Source: Herbidospora daliensis
Lineage (GTDB): Bacteria > Actinomycetota > Actinomycetes > Streptosporangiales > Streptosporangiaceae
Length of the DNA stretch: 64,000 bases
Reading direction: 5' to 3'
NCBI RefSeq assembly: GCF_001570585.1
Contig: NZ_BBXF01000002.1
Location: 1,000,898 to 1,064,897, forward strand
Both the position numbers and the translations under genes were made by a program. Positions within the stretch are counted from its first letter, which is position 1; each line of letters begins with the position of its first letter. This document shows positions 47,032-57,505 of the stretch, piece by piece. The notes below the pieces were generated by a model that was not told where the DNA came from, searched no databases, and saw only the letters and a program-made list of their open reading frames with translations.

Positions 47032-47624
47032 TCAGGCGCCGGCGGGCTCGTCGTCGAGGACGTCGCCACCGGTCTCCGGCTCGGCCACCGCGACCCGGGC
47101 GGGGCGCAGCACGCGCTCACCCAGGCGGTAGCCGGGCTGCAGGATCTCGACGCAGGTCGCCTCGGTGACCTCGGTCGAGTAACTGTGCATCAGGGCCTCG
47201 TGGATCGTCGGGTCGAACGGGTCGCCCTTCGAGCCGTAGGTCGACAGCCCGAGCTTGCCGACGGCCGCTTCGAGCGACTCGCTCACCTTGGCGAAACCAC
47301 CGGTCAGCTCCCCGTGGTCACGCGCCCGGCCGATGTCGTCGAGAACCGGCAGCAGTTCGTTGATGACACCCGCGACGGCCTGCTCCCGGACCGTGATCCG
47401 GTCGCGCTCGACCCGCTTGCGGTAGTTGGAGAACTCCGCCTGGAGACGCTGGAGATCGGCGGTGCGCTCGGCCAGGAGCTCCGCGGCCGCCCCGCCCAGG
47501 GCGGAGGCGTCGGCCGCGGTCTCGTCGGGGGCCGGTGCGCTCTCGCGAGCCGCCAGCGTCTCGGGGTCGATCTTGCGGTTGTCGCGGATAACCGGCTCCT
47601 GCTCGGAACCGTTCTCACGCGGGG

Positions 47625-47628
<4 letters not shown>
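47032..47628 (-). CDS. grpE: Nucleotide-exchange factor GrpE
   Basis: 198 residues. Long coiled-coil dimer stalk (about 45-85: [23 protein letters not shown]), then the beta domain with [19 protein letters not shown] 47628 overlaps the dnaK stop by 4 bp. It exchanges nucleotide on DnaK. Confidence 0.95.
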
Positions 47629-49493
<1,865 letters not shown>

Positions 49494-49514
49494 GAGTACG
49501 TCCTTGTAGTCAAA

Positions 49515-49603
49515 GTTGAGTCGTGGTGACTCAAGTTTCGGTGAGTACGACAGCCCTTGTCAAACGCTGTCCTGTCAACGGTCTTGAGTCTAGTGCGCTC
49601 AAC
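49515..49603 (-). promoter_or_regulatory. Two HAIR operators and promoter elements of the dnaK operon
   Basis: The proximal site (49515-49535) is GTTGAGT-N7-ACTCAAG and differs from the HAIR consensus by one base. The distal site (49583-49603) is CTTGAGT-N7-GCTCAAC, with the left arm perfect and five of seven bases in the right. On the minus strand two TTGACA hexamers lie between them (complements at 49558-49563 and 49573-49578), either of which can be the -35. HspR binding to both would block the promoter. Confidence 0.85.
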
Positions 49604-49655
49604 TCTCGGCGCGAGAGGAATGTTCCCGGGATATCCCTGATTCGACCCTTAGGGG

Positions 49656-50024
49656 TTACCTGGCCCCGTCGAGGATCACCCTCTTCCCTACCGGCTTCTT
49701 GAGCTTCACGTACGTGGCCTTCTTGATCGCCATGGCCACGCACATGCCGGCGTCCTTGACCGAGCCCTCGTACAGGGTGATCCGGACCGTCTTCTTCGTC
49801 TCCTTCACCGTGACCTTGGTCAGCACGGTGCACGGTTCGACGCCCGACCACCACACGACGCGCACCCCGCGCATGTGGGGTTTGGCGGTCAGCCACTTCA
49901 CCTTCTTCGGTGAGAGGGCGCCCTTCTGGACCTTCACCACCTTCGGCCCGGGAGCGGCCTGCGCGGGGGCGGCGGCGGGGACGAGCAGCGCGGCGACGGC
50001 CGCGGCGACGACTAAGAGCCTCAC
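49656..50024 (-). CDS. Small secreted protein, paralogue of its upstream neighbour
   Basis: 122 residues. Signal peptide about 1-27 (VAALLVPAAAPAQAAPG). The mature domain has WWSGVEPCTVLTKVTVKET, VRITLYEGSVKDAGMCVAMAI and VKLKKPVGKRVILDGAR, with two Cys likely bridged. GTG 50024 overlaps the stop of the upstream lipoprotein gene by 4 bp. No known domain. The two are tandem duplicates, one released and one lipid-anchored. Confidence 0.75.
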   Translation of the reverse strand: MRLLVVAAAVAALLVPAAAPAQAAPGPKVVKVQKGALSPKKVKWLTAKPHMRGVRVVWWSGVEPCTVLTKVTVKETKKTVRITLYEGSVKDAGMCVAMAIKKATYVKLKKPVGKRVILDGAR

Positions 50025-50461
50025 TTGGCACCATCCACGACTTCCCGGCCGGCCAAGGGCTTGGCCAGCTTCACGAACGTCTCCTTCTCGACCGCGATCA
50101 GGATGCAGGCCGCCTCGGGGTCGGTGGTGCCCTCCCACAGGGTCACCGTCACCTCGGTGTCGGACTCCTTCACGTCCACGCGGTCGAGGGTGTAGCAGGG
50201 CTCGACCCCCGAGCTCCACGAGATCATCACGCCGTCTCCGGCGGGGGTGGCGCGGGTCCAGGGCACCTTCCGCGGGTCCACCGTGCCGCCCTTGGGCTGC
50301 ACCAGCTCCGGCCCCGGGCCCGGCGAGGCCGAGGCCGGCGGGGTGGCGGGCTGGTCGGGGCCGATCGGCGAACCGCTGTCCACGGTGTCTCCCTTTCCGC
50401 AGGCCGAGGTCATGATCACGGCGGTGAGCATGGCCACGGTGACGAGCCGGATCCTTCTCAT
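50021..50461 (-). CDS. Lipoprotein, paralogue of the secreted protein at 49656
   Basis: 146 residues. Signal with lipobox MTSAC (Cys about 21), a Pro/Ser/Gly-rich spacer (about 30-55), then a domain matching its neighbour: SSGVEPCYTLDRVDVKES, TVTLWEGTTDPEAACILIAV and VKLAKPLAGREVVDGAK. ATG 50461. A 6-bp hairpin (GCCCGT/ACGGGC, 50462-50476) touches the start. Confidence 0.78.
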   Translation of the reverse strand: MRRIRLVTVAMLTAVIMTSACGKGDTVDSGSPIGPDQPATPPASASPGPGPELVQPKGGTVDPRKVPWTRATPAGDGVMISWSSGVEPCYTLDRVDVKESDTEVTVTLWEGTTDPEAACILIAVEKETFVKLAKPLAGREVVDGAK

Positions 50462-50502
50462 GCCCGTATGACGGGCGTCACTCGGAAGGGGTTCATAACC
50501 CG

Positions 50503-50532
50503 TTGACTCCGGTATGGGCGGCGGTTTAATTT
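50503..50532 (+). promoter_or_regulatory. Strong sigma-70-type promoter, probably giving a leaderless mRNA
   Basis: TTGACT (50503-50508) and TAATTT (50527-50532), spaced 18 bp, lie upstream of ATG 50539 with only 6 nt between. No Shine-Dalgarno is present. Confidence 0.7.
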
Positions 50533-50538
50533 CATCAC

Positions 50539-51267
50539 ATGATGAGTTCTGCTGAACCCGCGATAGCCGTCACCGGGCTGCGGGTCGTCCGAGGGGCCCG
50601 CGAGGTGCTCCACGGGTTGTCTTTCGAGGTGCCGAAGGGCCAGATCACCGGGCTGCTGGGCCCGAGTGGCTGCGGCAAGACCACGCTGATCCGATCGATC
50701 GTGGGCGTGCAGGTCGTCGCCGGGGGCGAGGTGACCGTGCTGGGGCGTCCGGCGGGGTCGGCCGAGCTGCGCCGGCTCATCGGCTACTCCACCCAGAACC
50801 CGGCGATCTACCGCGATCTGTCGGTCATGGAGAACCTCCGCTACTTCGCCGCCGTGCTCGGCGCGCCGAAGACCGACCCCGCGCGGGTCCTCGAAGAGGT
50901 GGGCCTGGAAGGGCACGCCAACCAGCTCGGCGGCACCCTGTCGGGCGGTCAGCTCAGCCGGGCCAGCCTGGCGGTCTCGCTGCTCGGCGCGCCCCAGCTG
51001 CTCGTGCTCGACGAGCCGACGGTCGGGCTCGACCCGGTCCTGCGCAAGGAGCTCTGGGAGCTGTTCCAGGGCCTGGCCGACCGGGGCGTGACGATCCTGG
51101 TCTCCAGCCACGTCATGGACGAGGCCGCCCGCTGCCAGCGCCTGATCATGCTGCGCGAGGGCGACATCCTCGCCGACGACAGCCCCGAGGGCCTGCGCGC
51201 CCGCACCGACACCGCCGACCTGGAGCAGGCCTTCCTGCGCCTCATCGAAGAGAGGCAGCCGGCATGA
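50539..51267 (+). CDS. ABC exporter ATP-binding protein
   Basis: 242 residues. Walker A GPSGCGKTT, a signature LSGGQLSRAS, Walker B LLVLDEPTVGLDP and SSHVMDEAARC. It belongs to the ABC-2/DrrA group. ATG 50539 (or 50542). It overlaps the permease start by 4 bp. Confidence 0.9.
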   Translation: MMSSAEPAIAVTGLRVVRGAREVLHGLSFEVPKGQITGLLGPSGCGKTTLIRSIVGVQVVAGGEVTVLGRPAGSAELRRLIGYSTQNPAIYRDLSVMENLRYFAAVLGAPKTDPARVLEEVGLEGHANQLGGTLSGGQLSRASLAVSLLGAPQLLVLDEPTVGLDPVLRKELWELFQGLADRGVTILVSSHVMDEAARCQRLIMLREGDILADDSPEGLRARTDTADLEQAFLRLIEERQPA

Positions 51268-51989
51268 TCACGATCGCCACGGCGCGCCGGATCCTGGCCC
51301 AGCTCCGCAACGACCCCCGCACGATCGCCCTCATGGTGCTGGTGCCGAGCCTGATCATGATCCTGCTCTACTACGTGATCGACAACGAGCCGGTCTTCGC
51401 CCAGTGGGCCCCCGCGCTGCTGTCGATCTTCCCCTTCCTGGTGATGTTCCTGGTCACCTCCATCGCCACCCTCCGCGAGCGCACCTCCGGCACGCTGGAG
51501 CGGCTGATGGCCTCCCCGCTGCGCCAGCTCGACCTCCTCCTCGGGTACGGCCTGGCCTTCGGCGCCGCCGCCGTCCTCCAGGTGGCCCTGGCGCTGACGG
51601 TCTCGCTGACCTGGCTCGGGCTCGACCTGCGGGGAGAGCTCTGGGCGCTGGTCCTGGTCGCCCTGCTCAACTCGCTCCTTGGCACCGCGCTCGGCCTGTT
51701 CTGCAGCGCGTTCGCCCGCTCGGAGTTCCAGGCCGTCCAGTTCATGCCGCTGGTGATGATCCCGCAGCTGCTCCTCGGCGGGATCATCGTGCCGCGCGAC
51801 CAGATGGCGACCGTGCTGGAGTGGATCTCCAACGTGCTGCCGATGTCCTACGCCCTGGAGGCCATGAAGCTGGCCGTCATCAGCGGCGACCTCGGCTCCG
51901 ACTTCTGGCGCGACATCGCGGTGGTGGCCGGATCCGTGGTGCTGGCCCTGGTTCTGGGGGCCGCGACGCTGAAGAGGCGCACCCCGTAA
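51264..51989 (+). CDS. ABC-2-type permease
   Basis: 241 residues, six predicted membrane helices (first about 24-44, second 52-72), with the ABC-2 motif RERTSGTLERLMASPLRQLDLLLGYGLAF. ATG 51264 overlaps the ATPase stop. The pair is a complete exporter, substrate unknown. Confidence 0.88.
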   Translation: MITIATARRILAQLRNDPRTIALMVLVPSLIMILLYYVIDNEPVFAQWAPALLSIFPFLVMFLVTSIATLRERTSGTLERLMASPLRQLDLLLGYGLAFGAAAVLQVALALTVSLTWLGLDLRGELWALVLVALLNSLLGTALGLFCSAFARSEFQAVQFMPLVMIPQLLLGGIIVPRDQMATVLEWISNVLPMSYALEAMKLAVISGDLGSDFWRDIAVVAGSVVLALVLGAATLKRRTP

Positions 51990-51992
51990 ACT
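51987..51992 (+). promoter_or_regulatory. -10 hexamer of proC overlapping the permease stop codon
   Basis: TAAACT contains the TAA stop of the permease and ends 7 nt before ATG 52000, which has no ribosome site. This implies a leaderless proC mRNA whose core promoter overlaps the end of the previous gene. Confidence 0.55.
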
Positions 51993-51999
51993 GCCCCGC

Positions 52000-52800
52000 A
52001 TGATCGCGATCCTGGGCACCGGCAAGATGGGTGAGGCTCTGCTCTCCGGCCTGGTCCGGGCTGGGCGGGCGGCTGACCAGATCATGGTCACCACCCGCCG
52101 GCCCGACCGGGCCGAGCAGCTGACGGAGACCTACGGCGTCAAGGTCGTCACCAACGTCGAGGCGGCCGAGCAGGCCGACGCCCTGATCCTGGCGGTGAAG
52201 CCGCAGGACATGGGCACCCTGCTCCGTGAGATCGCCCCCGTGGTGCCGTCCGACCGGCTGGTCATCTCGGTCGCGGCGGGCATCACCACCGACTTCGTGC
52301 AGGCCCGGCTGGGCGGCCCGATCCCGGTCGTCCGGGTCATGTCGAACACGCCGGTGCTGGTCGACGAGGCGATGAGCGTGATCTCCGCCGGGGCCCACGC
52401 CAAGGAGGAGCACCTCAAGCTGACCGAAGATTTGCTCCAGCCGGTCGGCAAGGTGCTGCGCATCCCCGAGTCGCAGCAAGACGGCGCGACCGCGCTCAGC
52501 GGTTCGGGCCCGGCCTACTTCTTCTACCTGGTCGAGGCCATGGTCGACGCGGGCATCCTGCTCGGCATGCCGCGCGCGGCGGCCCTCGACATGGTCAAGC
52601 AGTCGATCGTGGGCGCGGCGATCATGCTGCGCGACTCGGGGGAGCACCCGGTGATCCTGCGCGAGGCCGTCACCTCGCCGGGCGGCACCACCATCGCCGC
52701 CATCGCCGAGCTGGAGCGCCACCGGGTGCGGGCGGCGTTCCTCGACGCGATCGAGGCGGCCCGCGACCGCAGCCGTGAGCTGGGCGGCACCAACAAGTAA
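52000..52800 (+). CDS. proC: Pyrroline-5-carboxylate reductase
   Basis: 266 residues. Last step of proline synthesis. The N-terminal Rossmann motif GTGKMGEALLSGLVRAG and the C-terminal signature REAVTSPGGTTIAAIAELE are both clear; also ALSGSGPAYFF. ATG 52000, no Shine-Dalgarno. Confidence 0.95.
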   Translation: MIAILGTGKMGEALLSGLVRAGRAADQIMVTTRRPDRAEQLTETYGVKVVTNVEAAEQADALILAVKPQDMGTLLREIAPVVPSDRLVISVAAGITTDFVQARLGGPIPVVRVMSNTPVLVDEAMSVISAGAHAKEEHLKLTEDLLQPVGKVLRIPESQQDGATALSGSGPAYFFYLVEAMVDAGILLGMPRAAALDMVKQSIVGAAIMLRDSGEHPVILREAVTSPGGTTIAAIAELERHRVRAAFLDAIEAARDRSRELGGTNK

Positions 52801-52834
52801 CCCCTGGTGACCAGGCGAAAAGGGATTATTAGTT

Positions 52835-52855
52835 AGGAAGCTTTCCTTATAGGCT
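52835..52855. promoter_or_regulatory. Palindrome next to the -10 of the MFS gene
   Basis: AGGAAGCTTTCCT (52835-52847) is a palindrome with a 3-nt centre. TAGGCT (52850-52855) follows and ends 7 nt before GTG 52863, which has no ribosome site. A repressor at the palindrome would cover the promoter. Confidence 0.5.
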
Positions 52856-52862
52856 ACGGCGA

Positions 52863-54065
52863 GTGGTTGTACTCTCCCCGGCTCGCCTCTGGTCTCGTGA
52901 CTTCTCGCTCTACTTCGTCGGCCGGGCCGTCGCCCTCATGGGCGACGCGATGTTGCCGGTGGCGGTGACGCTCGGCGTCCTCGGAATCTACGGCCCGGTC
53001 GGGGTCGGAATCGTGCTCGCGGCCTGGATGGCGGCCTTCGGCGGGCTCGTGCTGTTCGGCGGGGTGCTGGCCGACTGGTTCACCGCCCGGCGCATGATGA
53101 TCTTCGCGGACGTCCTCCGCGTCGCCACCCAGCTGACCATCGCGGTCACCTTCTTCACCGGCCAGCCCCCGCTCTGGCTGCTGATCACGATGTCGTTCCT
53201 CAGCGGCCTCGGGGCGGCGCTCTTCCAGCCCGGCGTGAACAGCATGATCCCGCAGATCGCCGCCGACCCCCAGCGCGCCAACGCGACCCTGCGGGTGGCC
53301 GACGCGGTCGCCCGGCTCATCGGCCCCGGCATCGCCGGCGCGATCGTCCTGCTCGGCGGACCTGGGGTCGTGTACGCCATCAACGCCGGAACGTTCCTGG
53401 TCAGCGCCCTGTGCCTGCTGGCGATGCGGGTGCGGCTGACCAAGACCGAGGCGACCTCGCTGATCAGCGACCTGCGGGAGGGCTGGGCCGAGTTCCGGTC
53501 CCGTACGTGGATGTGGTCGGTCATCCTCGTCTGGGCGGTCTACGGGATCGTCCTGTTCGGCCCGATGTGGCCGGTCGGCGCGCAGATCATCTCGGAGGCC
53601 CACGGCGACGCGGCCTACGTCCTGGCCATCACGGGAGAGGGCCTCGGCAGCATCGTCGGCGGCCTGGTGGCCATGCGCTACCGCCCGGCCCGCCCGCTGT
53701 TCTCGGGCGCGCTGGCGATGATCGCCTTCATGGCCATGCCCCTGGTGGTGGCCCTGGCCGCCCCGATCCCGGTCATCGTGACCGGCTACACCCTGGCCGG
53801 CGCCGCCTGGGCCTTCTGGTCGGTGATGTGGGCGACCAGCGTGCAGACGCAGGTCCCGGGCGAGGTGCTCAACCGCGTCACCGCCTACGAGGTGGCCGGG
53901 TCGGTCTTGAGCATCCCCATCGGCCAGTCGCTCGGCCCGATCGTCGGCGAGGCGGTCGGCGCGCAGACGGTCGTCCTCGTCGGATTCTTCGCCGGCCTGG
54001 CCGGGATCGGCGTCCTGCTCTCGATTCGACCGGTCCGCAACCTACGCGCGGTGGGGCGGATCTAG
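52863..54065 (+). CDS. MFS transporter
   Basis: 400 residues, about 10-12 membrane helices. A major-facilitator loop (VLADWFTARRMMIFADVLR) follows the second helix. The layout is that of the MFS_3 group of drug-efflux proteins. GTG 52863 is probably leaderless. Substrate unknown. Confidence 0.88.
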   Translation: MVVLSPARLWSRDFSLYFVGRAVALMGDAMLPVAVTLGVLGIYGPVGVGIVLAAWMAAFGGLVLFGGVLADWFTARRMMIFADVLRVATQLTIAVTFFTGQPPLWLLITMSFLSGLGAALFQPGVNSMIPQIAADPQRANATLRVADAVARLIGPGIAGAIVLLGGPGVVYAINAGTFLVSALCLLAMRVRLTKTEATSLISDLREGWAEFRSRTWMWSVILVWAVYGIVLFGPMWPVGAQIISEAHGDAAYVLAITGEGLGSIVGGLVAMRYRPARPLFSGALAMIAFMAMPLVVALAAPIPVIVTGYTLAGAAWAFWSVMWATSVQTQVPGEVLNRVTAYEVAGSVLSIPIGQSLGPIVGEAVGAQTVVLVGFFAGLAGIGVLLSIRPVRNLRAVGRI

Positions 54066-54068
54066 CAT
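54063..54068 (+). promoter_or_regulatory. -10 hexamer overlapping the MFS stop codon
   Basis: TAGCAT includes the TAG stop of the MFS gene and ends 8 nt before GTG 54077. The same stop/-10 arrangement occurs before proC. Confidence 0.5.
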
Positions 54069-54076
54069 GGTCGCTT

Positions 54077-55423
54077 GTGGTGATCCGGCGTGGTATCCCC
54101 CTGTTGGCGCTCGTCCTCTTATCCGCCGCCTGTACGGCGGAGGAAGCGCCCGTCGTGCAGACCGCGGCTGTCTCGCGGGCGCCCGTCAGTGAGGTGGTGG
54201 AGGCCCCGGCGACCGTGGGGGCACGGGCCACCGCGAGCCTCACCTCTCCCGCGGCCGGGACGGTCGCCAAGCTCTACGTCTCCGACGGCGACACCGTGAA
54301 GAAGGGCGAGATCCTCGCCCGCATCAGCGCGCCGCAGGCCCGCGACCGCCTCAAGGAGGCGAAGAAGGCCGACCGGCAGGCGGCCAAGCCGGTCTCCTTC
54401 GGGGGCGCGCCGAGTGTGCCGTCGCTGAAACTCCCCTCGGGGGTCGACGCCCACGTACGGAAATCCTTCGCGAAGGCCCGCCAGGCCGCCCGCAAGGTCG
54501 AGGACAAGGCCATCCGCAAGCACCTGCTCGCCGCCATCGACCTGGCCGAGCAGCAGCACCGGTCGCAGCAGAAGGCGCTGAACGGCATCGTCGGCGGCCT
54601 CAACCGCATGCTCGGCTCGTTCACCGGGCAACTGGGCGCGGGCATGAGCGGGCTCTCCTCCTCGATGAGCTCCCTCCAGGCGGCCTCGCGCAGCCAGACC
54701 CGCGCCGCCGTGAAAGCCGCGGAAGACACCGTCGAGGGCCTCACGATCAAGGCGCCCTTCGGCGGGGTCGTCACCCTCGGCGGCGGTGGCGGATCGGCCG
54801 CCCCCGCGCTGCCCGACCTGTCGCAGCTGGTCTCCGGCGGCGGCGTCCCGGCCTCCTCGGGCGGCAGTTCGGCCGGCACGATCGCCGAAGGCGTCCCGGT
54901 GGGTCAGGGGGAGGCGCTGCTGACCGTCACCGACGTCTCCGAGCTGAACCTGCGGGCCGACGTCGACGAGACCGACGTGCTGCTGGTGAAGGACGGCACC
55001 CGGGCCGAGGTCGAGTTCGACGCCGTGCCCGGCGCGGTCTACACGGCCGAGGTCACCGGCGTCGGGGTCACGCCCCAGGAGGGCGCGACGGGCGGCGTCA
55101 GTTATCCGGTACGCCTCTCGCTCGCCGAAGGCCGGTTCGACGACGGCTCCGAGGCGCCCGACCCCAAACCCGGCATGAGCGCCGTCGTCCGCATGATCGT
55201 CAAGGAGTCGCCCGAGGCCGTCGCGGTCCCGGCGGCGGCCGTGGTGACCAGCGGGCGCGACACCGTCGTCTGGGCCGTCGTCGGCGGGAAGGCCGAACGC
55301 CGGACCGTCACCCTCGGCGCGGAGGGCGACGCCTTCGTCGAGGTCGTGAACGGCGTCCAGGTCGGCGACCGGGTCATCACGCGAGGCGCCGACGGCGTGC
55401 GTCAGGGGCAGGAGATCCCGTGA
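54077..55423 (+). CDS. Lipid-anchored periplasmic-adaptor-like protein (MacA/HlyD type)
   Basis: 448 residues. Lipobox LSAAC (Cys about 19). The two halves of a biotinyl-lipoyl-like domain (TVAKLYVSDGDTVKKGEILARI near 68-87, and ...LTIKAPFGGVVTL) enclose a long helical hairpin (about 130-215), and a beta-barrel plus membrane-proximal domain follow (LRADVDETDVLLVKDG, PGMSAVVRMI). Gram-positive versions couple to a MacB-type ATPase/permease. GTG 54077 lacks a ribosome site. Confidence 0.85.
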   Translation: MVIRRGIPLLALVLLSAACTAEEAPVVQTAAVSRAPVSEVVEAPATVGARATASLTSPAAGTVAKLYVSDGDTVKKGEILARISAPQARDRLKEAKKADRQAAKPVSFGGAPSVPSLKLPSGVDAHVRKSFAKARQAARKVEDKAIRKHLLAAIDLAEQQHRSQQKALNGIVGGLNRMLGSFTGQLGAGMSGLSSSMSSLQAASRSQTRAAVKAAEDTVEGLTIKAPFGGVVTLGGGGGSAAPALPDLSQLVSGGGVPASSGGSSAGTIAEGVPVGQGEALLTVTDVSELNLRADVDETDVLLVKDGTRAEVEFDAVPGAVYTAEVTGVGVTPQEGATGGVSYPVRLSLAEGRFDDGSEAPDPKPGMSAVVRMIVKESPEAVAVPAAAVVTSGRDTVVWAVVGGKAERRTVTLGAEGDAFVEVVNGVQVGDRVITRGADGVRQGQEIP

Positions 55424-56100
55424 CCGCGTTCGAGGCCGCAGGGTTGACCAGGTCGTACCAACTCGAAGGCGTGACCGTGGACGCGCTGCGCGGCGTCGAC
55501 CTGACCATCGGCGACGGCGAGTTCGCCGCGATCCTCGGCCCGTCGGGGTCGGGGAAGTCGACCCTGATGCACCTGCTCGGCTGCCTCGACCGGCCGACCT
55601 CGGGGGTGCTGAAGGTGGGCGGCGTCGACGTCTCCACCCTCGACGACACGAGGCTCGCCGAGCTGCGCAACCAGATGATCGGCTTCGTCTTCCAGTCGTT
55701 CCACCTGCTGGCCCGCACCAGCGCCCTCGACAACGTCGCCCTGCCGCTCGTCTACCGGGGCGTCGCGAAGACCGAACGGCGGGCGAGGGCACGCCGGGCG
55801 CTGGAGGCGGTCGGCCTGGCCCACCGGCTCGACCACCGGCCCTCGCAGATGTCCGGCGGCGAGCAGCAGCGGGTCGCCATCGCCCGCGCGCTCGTCGGCG
55901 ACCCCCAGGTGGTGCTGGCCGACGAGCCGACCGGCAACCTCGACACCCGCAACGGCGAAGAAGTGATGGGCCTGCTCGAACGCCTCAACACCGACCAGGG
56001 CGTGGCGATCGTGCTGGTCACCCACGAACCCGAGGTCGCGAACCGGGCCCGCAGGCAGATCCACGTCAGAGACGGCCTGATCGAACGGGACGTCGCGTGA
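55420..56100 (+). CDS. MacB-like ABC ATP-binding protein
   Basis: 226 residues. Walker A GPSGSGKST, signature MSGGEQQRVAIARAL, Walker B VLADEPTGNLD, and H-loop VTHEPEV. LolD/MacB group. GTG 55420 overlaps the previous stop by 4 bp. Confidence 0.92.
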   Translation: MTAFEAAGLTRSYQLEGVTVDALRGVDLTIGDGEFAAILGPSGSGKSTLMHLLGCLDRPTSGVLKVGGVDVSTLDDTRLAELRNQMIGFVFQSFHLLARTSALDNVALPLVYRGVAKTERRARARRALEAVGLAHRLDHRPSQMSGGEQQRVAIARALVGDPQVVLADEPTGNLDTRNGEEVMGLLERLNTDQGVAIVLVTHEPEVANRARRQIHVRDGLIERDVA

Positions 56101-57281
56101 GGACCGCCGAGGCCTTCCGGATGGCCCTCGAAGCGCTGCGGGTCAACCGCCTGCGCAGCGCCCTGACCATGCTCGGTGTGATCATCGGAGTGTCGGCCGT
56201 GGTGATCCTGGTCGCCATCGGCACCGGCGCCAAGGACGCCATCGAAGACGAGATCTCCGGTCTCGGCTCCAACATCATCCTGGTCGTGCCCGGCCAGCTG
56301 AACTTCCAGGCCGCCCCCACCCAGAGCCGCCTCGACCTGGGCGACGTCAACTACGTGCGCAGAGTGGTCGGCGACCCGAGCCGGGTCACCGTGTCGGTCC
56401 AGTCGGGCGAGAACATCCGCGTCGGCCGCAACGAGGCGTTCGTCACCGTCGTCGGCACCGACGAGAACATCCGCAACGTCTTCGAACGCCCCCTGAAGAG
56501 GGGCCGCTACCTCACCGAGACCGACATCGACACCCGCCGCCGCGTCGCGGTCCTCGGCTCCGAGGTCTCCGAACAACTCTTCGGCGACCTCGACCCGGTG
56601 GGCAGACAGGCCATGATCGCCGGGGTGCGCTTCCGGGTCGTCGGCGTGTACGAGAAGGTCGGCGCCACCTTCGGAGTCGCCCGCGACCGGGAGACCCACA
56701 TCCCGGTCACCACGGCCCAGCGGCTGCTCGGCGTCGAGAGGGTCAACGGCATCGCCATCGGCGCCTCGGGCCCCGACGTGATCGACAGCCTCGGCCAGCG
56801 GGTGGTCGACGCCCTCACCGCCCGCTACCCCGACGAGAAGTTCTCCGCCGTCACCCAGACCCAGCTCCTCGGCACGATCGGCACGGTCCTCGGCATGCTG
56901 ACCGGCGTGCTGGCCGCCATCGCCGGCATCTCGCTGCTGGTCGGCGGGGTCGGGGTGTCGAACATCATGCTGGTCAGCGTCCGCGAACGCACCAAGGAGA
57001 TCGGCCTGCGCAAGGCCCTGGGCGCCCGCCAGCGCGATGTTTTGGGCCAGTTCCTCATCGAGGCGGTCCTGCTCACCACGATCGGCGGCACGATCGGCAT
57101 CGCCCTGGGCGTCGGCGGCTCCCTGCTGATCGAGACCCTCTCGCCCGTGCCGGCGTCGATCACCCTCTGGTCGATCCTGCTGGCCTTCGGGGTGTCGGCC
57201 GTCGTGGGCGTCTTCTTCGGCGTCGCCCCGGCCCGCCGCGCCGGCCGCCTCGATCCGGTGGTGGCGCTCCGGGCGGAATGA
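56097..57281 (+). CDS. MacB-like ABC permease
   Basis: 394 residues. First membrane helix at about 20-45 (SALTMLGVIIGVSAVVILVAIG), a large MacB_PCD extracytoplasmic domain, and three C-terminal helices (FtsX domain) with RERTKEIGLRKALGA. GTG 56097 overlaps the ATPase stop. It completes a tripartite adaptor-ATPase-permease system; substrate unknown. Confidence 0.92.
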   Translation: MRTAEAFRMALEALRVNRLRSALTMLGVIIGVSAVVILVAIGTGAKDAIEDEISGLGSNIILVVPGQLNFQAAPTQSRLDLGDVNYVRRVVGDPSRVTVSVQSGENIRVGRNEAFVTVVGTDENIRNVFERPLKRGRYLTETDIDTRRRVAVLGSEVSEQLFGDLDPVGRQAMIAGVRFRVVGVYEKVGATFGVARDRETHIPVTTAQRLLGVERVNGIAIGASGPDVIDSLGQRVVDALTARYPDEKFSAVTQTQLLGTIGTVLGMLTGVLAAIAGISLLVGGVGVSNIMLVSVRERTKEIGLRKALGARQRDVLGQFLIEAVLLTTIGGTIGIALGVGGSLLIETLSPVPASITLWSILLAFGVSAVVGVFFGVAPARRAGRLDPVVALRAE

Positions 57282-57299
57282 TCTGGTTTTGAGGAATGG

Positions 57300-57482
57300 G
57301 CGAGCGGAGCGAGTTCGCTCCTCGCGGAGCGAGGCCCTTCCAAGGAGCGCGAGGGGCGGAGCCCTTCGCCCGGGAGCGGCAGCGACCCCGGAGCGGAGCG
57401 ACGCCGGGACGCGGAGCGGCCGGGGGGAGCGCGAGGGGGCGAACGCCCCTTCGCATCGGGGGGTCGGGGGGTCGTCCCCCCG
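57300..57482. repeat. Repeat- and hairpin-rich intergenic element
   Basis: A purine-rich tract between convergently spaced genes holds repeated GAGCGGAGCGA-type words and several small perfect hairpins: GAGCGA/TCGCTC (57307-57320), CCTCGC/GCGAGG (57320-57334), GGGGCG/CGCCCC (57436-57449) and GGGGGG/CCCCCC (57466-57481). No gene is visible. It resembles the dispersed intergenic repeats of large actinomycete genomes. Confidence 0.6.
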
Positions 57483-57505
57483 TGAACCAAGGTAATTTGC
57501 TGGCT

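Noticed and set aside
57296-57505. N-terminal extension of the AcuC-like protein
   Set aside because: The extension would be translated from the GAGCGGAGC repeat and is low-complexity; the conserved protein begins at 57506.
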